DNA of 64,000 nucleotides from Planotetraspora silvatica (GTDB taxonomy: Bacteria > Actinomycetota > Actinomycetes > Streptosporangiales > Streptosporangiaceae), in NCBI RefSeq assembly GCF_016863315.1, contig NZ_BOOQ01000019.1, positions 1 through 64,000 on the forward strand. The letters are read 5' to 3'. Below the pieces are notes generated by a model. It did not search any database. It was given only the letters and a program-made list of their open reading frames with translations, and had not been told where the DNA came from. Shown here in pieces: positions 60,069 through 64,000 of this stretch. Positions within the stretch are counted from its first letter, which is position 1; every line of letters begins with the position of its first letter. The position numbers and the translations under genes were made by a program.

Positions 60069-61019
60069 ATGCACGTCGCCGTCTATCTCCCGCTCCTGCT
60101 GTCCCTGCTGGCCGCTCCCGGCGCTCGGATCCTGGCCGAACGCTGCGAGCCACGGCTGGCCACCTGGCTGCTCACCACCTCGGCTGTCGTGCTGGCCGCG
60201 GCGAGTACCGCCTCCCTGGCCCTGCTGGCAGCGACCGGGCTCATCCGCATTCCGCCCCTGGCCACGATCGGCCACTGGTCCCTGCAGGTCGCCCAGCGCG
60301 ACGACCCCGCCGAACTGTCGGTCGCCGTCGTCGCCGGAGTGCTGCTCGCCGCCGCCGCGTTCGCCGCCGCCCACATGATGTGGCGCCGCATACGGTCACT
60401 GGCCAGAGCGGCGCTGGACGCCGCCTGCGTACCCGCACCTGACGGCCTCATGATCCTCGACGACCCGGCCCCCGACGCCTTCGCCCTCCCGGGACTGCCC
60501 GGCCGCGTCGTCGTGTCCACCGGCATGCTCCGCGTCTTGGACGAGAGCGAGCAGCGCATCCTGCTGGCGCACGAGCGCGCCCACCTGGACAACCACCACT
60601 ACCTCTTCGTCGCCCTCGCACAGTTCGGCGCCGCGGCCAACCCCCTGCTGCGTCCCCTGGCGCATGCCGCCACGTACACCGTCGAGCGCTGGGCCGACGA
60701 GCGCGCCGCCGCCATCACCACCGGCGACCGCGACCGGGTCGCCCGCACCGTCGGCAAGGCCGCCCTGGCCGTCCGTCGCACCCCGGTCCGCTCCCCGGTC
60801 CGCTCCCCGGTCCTCGGCATGATCGGCGTGACCGGACGCCGTTCGCCCCTCAGCGGCGCAGGCCCGGTCCCCCGTCGCGTCGCCGCCCTGCTCGCACCGC
60901 CGACCGGCCGCCGAATCGGGCCGGCACTCATCACCACGGCAGTGCTCCTCGCCGCCATCGTGTCCACCGGCGAGGCCGCGCTCGATCTCCACTCCCTCCT
61001 GGAGCTCGCCGGCGCCTGA
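60069..61019 (+). CDS. M56/BlaR1-like membrane metalloprotease
   Basis: A 316-residue membrane protein with about four TM segments. The zinc motif HERAH (168-172, in LLAHERAHLDNHHYLF) and a third ligand in ERWADERAA match M56 peptidases. There is no C-terminal penicillin-binding sensor domain as in BlaR1; a short repeat TPVRSPVRSPVLG lies in the cytosolic part. It probably cleaves or destabilises the cotranscribed BlaI on a membrane signal. Confidence 0.88.
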   Translation: MHVAVYLPLLLSLLAAPGARILAERCEPRLATWLLTTSAVVLAAASTASLALLAATGLIRIPPLATIGHWSLQVAQRDDPAELSVAVVAGVLLAAAAFAAAHMMWRRIRSLARAALDAACVPAPDGLMILDDPAPDAFALPGLPGRVVVSTGMLRVLDESEQRILLAHERAHLDNHHYLFVALAQFGAAANPLLRPLAHAATYTVERWADERAAAITTGDRDRVARTVGKAALAVRRTPVRSPVRSPVLGMIGVTGRRSPLSGAGPVPRRVAALLAPPTGRRIGPALITTAVLLAAIVSTGEAALDLHSLLELAGA

Positions 61020-61043
61020 AAGCGGAAAGGTCTGCGAATGCGC

Positions 61044-61070
61044 GCCGCCCCGGGAGTCCCGAGGGGCGGC
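61044..61070. terminator. Hairpin after the M56 gene
   Basis: GCCGCCCC (61044-61051) and GGGGCGGC (61063-61070) pair perfectly around an 11-nt loop. Confidence 0.6.
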
Positions 61071-61090
61071 AGGCCAGGCGGGGCTACGAC

Positions 61091-61291
61091 TCAGTCGTCG
61101 TCATCGTCCTCCGCTGCGGCGGCCTGATCGTTGGGCACCGCTCCCCAGAGCGTGTACCGCGGGGCCGGCATGATTGACTCCTCGCTCTTGACGATCTTCC
61201 AGATCGCCTGGTTGAACAGTTGTTCGTCGATCTGATCTTCCTTGGCCAGGTCCTGCTGAGCCGACGCGTAGAGGCCCCAAAAGGATGAAGA
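61091..61291 (-). pseudogene. 3' remnant of a minus-strand gene
   Basis: An open frame of 66 codons without start, from a stop at 61294 to TGA 61093-61091. It encodes WGLYASAQQDLAKEDQIDE, LFNQAIWKIVKSEES and MPAPRYTLWGAVPNDQ, then an acidic end. Codon use is G/C-biased as in real genes. The pattern resembles the C-terminal tail of secreted alkaline-phosphatase/phosphoesterase proteins (DE..L(F)N.AIW.SVK...MPAP), but I am not sure. The rest of the gene is absent; the adjacent plus-strand DNA is another gene's promoter. Confidence 0.6.
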
Positions 61292-61413
61292 TCACTAACC
61301 GATGCACAGAGGTTCGTCGGCGGTTCACCAGAAACACCCCCGTCCGTCGCCGGTCTGCCACGCGAACGGGCTGGGATCCACGAGTTTGATCGTGCGATGC
61401 CTGGAGGACCGGA

Positions 61414-62418
61414 ATGCGCAGAACATTGGCTGCCGCGGCTGTCGGAGCCGTGGTGCTGCTTGGCGGAACACTCACCGCCAACGCCAGCGACGGCTCGAAG
61501 CGGAACGACGACCATGGCGGGTCCAGCCGAACCTACGAGATCGCGCTCATCGGTGACATGCCGTACGGGGACATCGGCCGAGCCCAGTTCCCTCGGGTGA
61601 TCGACGAGATCAACGCCGACCACGGCATCGCGTTCACCGTGTTCGACGGCGACATCAAGAACGGCAGCGAGCGCTGCGACCAGCCGCCGTACGACCTGGC
61701 TGTGAAGAACTTCGCCTCGTTCCGCCGGCCGCTCGTCTACGTCCCCGGCGACAACGAGTGGACCGACTGCGACCGGGCCAGCAACGGCGGCTACGACGCG
61801 AACGAGCGGCTCGCCCTCGTCCGCAAGATGTTCGCCGCGAAGCCGTACTCGCTGGGCCGGCAGACGCTCAAGCTGGACCGCCAGTCCTCCGCCTTCCCCG
61901 AGAACGTGCGGTGGCAGTACGGCGCGGTGACCTATCTGGGCCTGAACATTCCGGGCAGCGACAACAACGCTCCGCAGTTCGACGCGACCGGCAAGCAGGT
62001 CGACGGCGACCAGACCGAGTACACCGTGCGCAACGCGGCCAACCTGGACTGGCTGGACAAGGGCTTCGCCGCGGCCAAGGCCGCCCACTCGAAGGCGATC
62101 GTCATCGTTCTGCAGGCCGACATGTGGACCACCGAGCCGACCGCCCACTTCGCGGACACCAAGCGGAAGCTGGCCCAGCTGTCCATCGCCTTCCCGGGTC
62201 AGATCCTGCTGGTCAACGGCGACAGCCACGTCCTGAAGATCGACAAGCCGCTCACCGATGCGAACGACCAGGCGATCCAGAACGTCACCCGGGTGCAGAC
62301 CTTCGGCAGTGCCCAGAACCACTGGGTGAGCGCGGAGATCGACCCGCGGGACCCGGACGTGTTCACCTTCCACCAGCACATCGTGAAGGCGAATCTCCCC
62401 ACCTACGTCAGCCCCTGA
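61414..62418 (+). CDS. Secreted metallophosphoesterase-like protein
   Basis: A 334-residue exported protein. Signal peptide MRRTLAAAAVGAVVLLGGTL to ANA. ALIGDMPYGDIG, VFDGDIKNGSERC, YVPGDNEWTDC and LLVNGDSHVLKID follow the order of calcineurin-like phosphoesterase motifs (D-x-[HY], GD-x2-N, GDNE, GH-replaced GDSH). The usual GDxH is altered to GDMPYG, so metal coordination may differ. CTGGAGGACCGG precedes ATG 61414. A perfect-arm terminator follows. Confidence 0.85.
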   Translation: MRRTLAAAAVGAVVLLGGTLTANASDGSKRNDDHGGSSRTYEIALIGDMPYGDIGRAQFPRVIDEINADHGIAFTVFDGDIKNGSERCDQPPYDLAVKNFASFRRPLVYVPGDNEWTDCDRASNGGYDANERLALVRKMFAAKPYSLGRQTLKLDRQSSAFPENVRWQYGAVTYLGLNIPGSDNNAPQFDATGKQVDGDQTEYTVRNAANLDWLDKGFAAAKAAHSKAIVIVLQADMWTTEPTAHFADTKRKLAQLSIAFPGQILLVNGDSHVLKIDKPLTDANDQAIQNVTRVQTFGSAQNHWVSAEIDPRDPDVFTFHQHIVKANLPTYVSP

Positions 62419-62436
62419 CGCATCGCCGAAACGCCC

Positions 62437-62466
62437 GTCGCGGGGCCGCACGTGCGGTCCCGCGAC
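62437..62466. terminator. Terminator between convergent genes
   Basis: GTCGCGGGGCCGCA and TGCGGTCCCGCGAC (62437-62466) form a 14-bp stem with one G-T wobble and almost no loop; it separates the phosphoesterase and kinase genes. Confidence 0.75.
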
Positions 62467-62557
62467 ATATCCCGATGAACGACTCGGCTCAGTCTGCCCT
62501 CCGGGGGACGCCGTTCGGCTTCAAGGGGTCACCCGGGCGCGGTCTGCGTCCGGGCGC

Positions 62558-63937
62558 TCAGTCGGACGGACTCCGGAGGGCCGGGTCCCGCACGGACACG
62601 GTCACGGCCGTACCCGCACCCGGCTCGCTGATCACGACGAACCGCCCACCCTCGTCTTCGATCAACCGCCGGACCAGTCGCAGCCCGATGTGGCCCGGGC
62701 GGCGGATTCGGCTCGGGTCGAACCCGACGCCGTCGTCGGTGACGGTGAGCTCGACCGCCGCCCCCGGACCCGTGCCGACGGCGGCGACGCGGATGCGCAC
62801 CGTCCGGGCCTGGGCGTGCCGAAACGCGTTGCGGAGCAACTCGCCTGCCACCCGGTGCAGGATGACGGCCGGCTGCTCACCCAGGTGTCCGATGCCGGAG
62901 ACGTCGATGTCGACGGCCGGCGCCGGCCCGGTGGTCTCGCCTTGCCGGATCCGTGCGGCGAGGTCGGACAGCGCGCCCGCGAAGTCCCGGCCCACGGGTT
63001 CGTCCGGCAACAACTCCGTCAGCAACGTGCGCAACTCACGAACCTCGCCCGCGAGCAGGTTCTGCGCGCGGTCGAGCAGGTCGCGGCGCCGGGACCAGCC
63101 GTGATCGGAGGTGCTCCCGCTCTGACGGTCCGCGGCCGACCGGACCCCCTGCAGGAGGAGGCCGACCCCCGCGAGGTTCGGGATGACCCCGTCGTGCAGG
63201 CGCCGTGCCACATCTCTCCTGGCGAGCTCGGCGGCGGCCAGGCCGTACTCGCGGGACGCGCGCTGCTCCGCGCGGTCGCGCTCCATCCGGCGTGCCAGCG
63301 TCACCGACAGCGGGACGGTGGCCGCGGTGAGCAGCACCAGGCCGATCAGGACCGTCGGCAACAGGACGAGGACCGCGTGCCTCGTGGTGCCGGGCACGTC
63401 CACCGGCAGGTAGAGCTCGAGCCGCATGTCGTTGTCGCCGGCGTCGCGGAAGCCGAGGAAGACCTCCAGCCTGCTGCCCGCGAGGCCGGTCTCATAGCGG
63501 TGTTCCGCGTCGACCGGCACCGGACGGACGAGCACCTCGCCGGGGTCCAGGCTCGTGGCGAGCTGGGAGTCCTGGCGGCCCGACAGGCCCTCGACGCGAG
63601 GCTCGTCGGAGAACACCACCGTGGCCAGATCGCCGTCGACCCGGAAGACCTTGATCCGCTGCACCGTCCCGGACTCGAGGAACGGGGAGACGTGGTCGCG
63701 CAGATGTCCCCGGCCGACGCCGTCCAGCCGCACGAAGTTCTGCTCGGTCATCGGCACGAGCACGGTCGCGGCGACCTGGCGGGCCACGCTCTCCACGCGC
63801 CGGCGTGCGTCATCTTCGGCGAACCGCCACCCGCCCAGCGTGACGAGTGCGGAGATCACGACGGCGACCACGCTGGCGAGGAGCATGTGCCGGGCGAGCG
63901 TGTGCCAGATGACATGGCGCCCTGCTGGCAAGGTCAC
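62558..63937 (-). CDS. NarL-type sensor histidine kinase
   Basis: A 459-residue membrane kinase: TM1 at about 16-37, an extracytoplasmic sensor to about 190, TM2 (VLVLLPTVLIGLVLLTAATVP), then HisKA_3 with the phospho-acceptor in RRDVARRLHDGVIPNLAGVG and the HATPase domain with RNAFRHAQA, DDGVGFDPSRI and GHIGLRLVRRL. GTG 63937 follows the response-regulator stop by 3 bp. The signal is unknown. Confidence 0.92.
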   Translation of the reverse strand: MTLPAGRHVIWHTLARHMLLASVVAVVISALVTLGGWRFAEDDARRRVESVARQVAATVLVPMTEQNFVRLDGVGRGHLRDHVSPFLESGTVQRIKVFRVDGDLATVVFSDEPRVEGLSGRQDSQLATSLDPGEVLVRPVPVDAEHRYETGLAGSRLEVFLGFRDAGDNDMRLELYLPVDVPGTTRHAVLVLLPTVLIGLVLLTAATVPLSVTLARRMERDRAEQRASREYGLAAAELARRDVARRLHDGVIPNLAGVGLLLQGVRSAADRQSGSTSDHGWSRRRDLLDRAQNLLAGEVRELRTLLTELLPDEPVGRDFAGALSDLAARIRQGETTGPAPAVDIDVSGIGHLGEQPAVILHRVAGELLRNAFRHAQARTVRIRVAAVGTGPGAAVELTVTDDGVGFDPSRIRRPGHIGLRLVRRLIEDEGGRFVVISEPGAGTAVTVSVRDPALRSPSD

Positions 63938-63940
63938 AGG

Positions 63941-64000
63941 TCAGTATCCCGAGCCGATGGTGATGAGGCCGAGCCGGTCGGCGGACACCACCGCATCGAG
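63941..64000 (-). CDS. C-terminal end of a gene upstream of the kinase, probably its response regulator
   Basis: The minus strand encodes LDAVVSADRLGLITIGSGY before TGA at 63943-63941, in frame to the window end. It resembles the last helix region of NarL/LuxR response regulators, and its tight spacing to the kinase supports that. Only 19 residues are visible. Confidence 0.6.
   Translation of the reverse strand, partial: LDAVVSADRLGLITIGSGY

Noticed and set aside
61084-62451. A 455-residue minus-strand open frame
   Set aside because: It is antisense to the secreted phosphoesterase; only the short remnant at 61091-61291, in a different frame, looks coding.

Overview
The window is uniformly very GC-rich, with GTG and occasional TTG starts, G/C-biased third codon positions and many stop/start overlaps of the ATGA or GTGA type. 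A mycothiol-dependent maleylpyruvate isomerase-type fold, LacI-controlled sugar ABC loci without their own ATPase, WYL and BlaI regulators and many TetR/MarR/GntR regulators fit a filamentous actinobacterium, probably of the Streptosporangiaceae type. The genus is inference. I see no tRNA, rRNA, CRISPR array, phage or insertion sequence; this reads as accessory chromosome.

Layout. 0-6 kb: the 5' part of a TetM-like ribosomal-protection GTPase (minus strand) carrying a 12-bp tandem repeat, then small metabolic genes and a FabF-type ketosynthase. 6-7 kb: a secreted His/Gly/Asn-rich protein, and on the opposite strand a probable unannotated 49-residue Met-His-Gly-repeat peptide. 7-18 kb: a glycan locus with three GH29-like paralogues (one intact and secreted, one truncated in an operon, one pseudogene), a LacI regulator, a sugar-binding protein, two permeases and a GH36 alpha-galactosidase; palindromes of one operator type sit at both transcription units. 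18-20.4 kb: a lone KAP-type membrane P-loop NTPase. 20.5-23.7 kb: zinc-free L36, an RNA methyltransferase and a TetR-VOC-cupin module. 23.8-34.6 kb: a second LacI-controlled sugar locus (ABC system, GH5-like enzyme, 1402-residue GH38 alpha-mannosidase, unknown protein) with its own operator motif. 34.6-53 kb: many divergent regulator/target pairs (TetR/SDR, MFS/AraC, WYL/NmrA, GntR/enolase-superfamily, MarR/rhodanese) plus a voltage-gated cation channel, a MTA/SAH nucleosidase and other single genes. 53-61 kb: a minus-strand series DedA, UppP, GT4, GT4, alpha/alpha-barrel, GH130, divergent from a BlaI regulator and M56 metalloprotease, with two TACA-N4-TGTA operators between them. 61-64 kb: a 3' gene remnant, a secreted metallophosphoesterase, and a sensor kinase with the last codons of its likely response regulator.

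How the genes may work together. The two sugar loci look like import-and-digest modules for different oligosaccharides (fucosyl/galactosyl-type and mannosyl-type), each silenced by a local LacI protein and each needing a shared ATPase encoded elsewhere. The DedA-UppP-GT4-GH130 block may couple undecaprenyl-phosphate recycling with surface or storage glycan synthesis under BlaI/M56 control. The most novel-looking items are this block, the KAP NTPase, the Met-His-Gly peptide, the GNEQ expansion in the ribosomal-protection protein, the TGEAW-filter channel and the cysteine-bearing OhrR-like regulator paired with a rhodanese.
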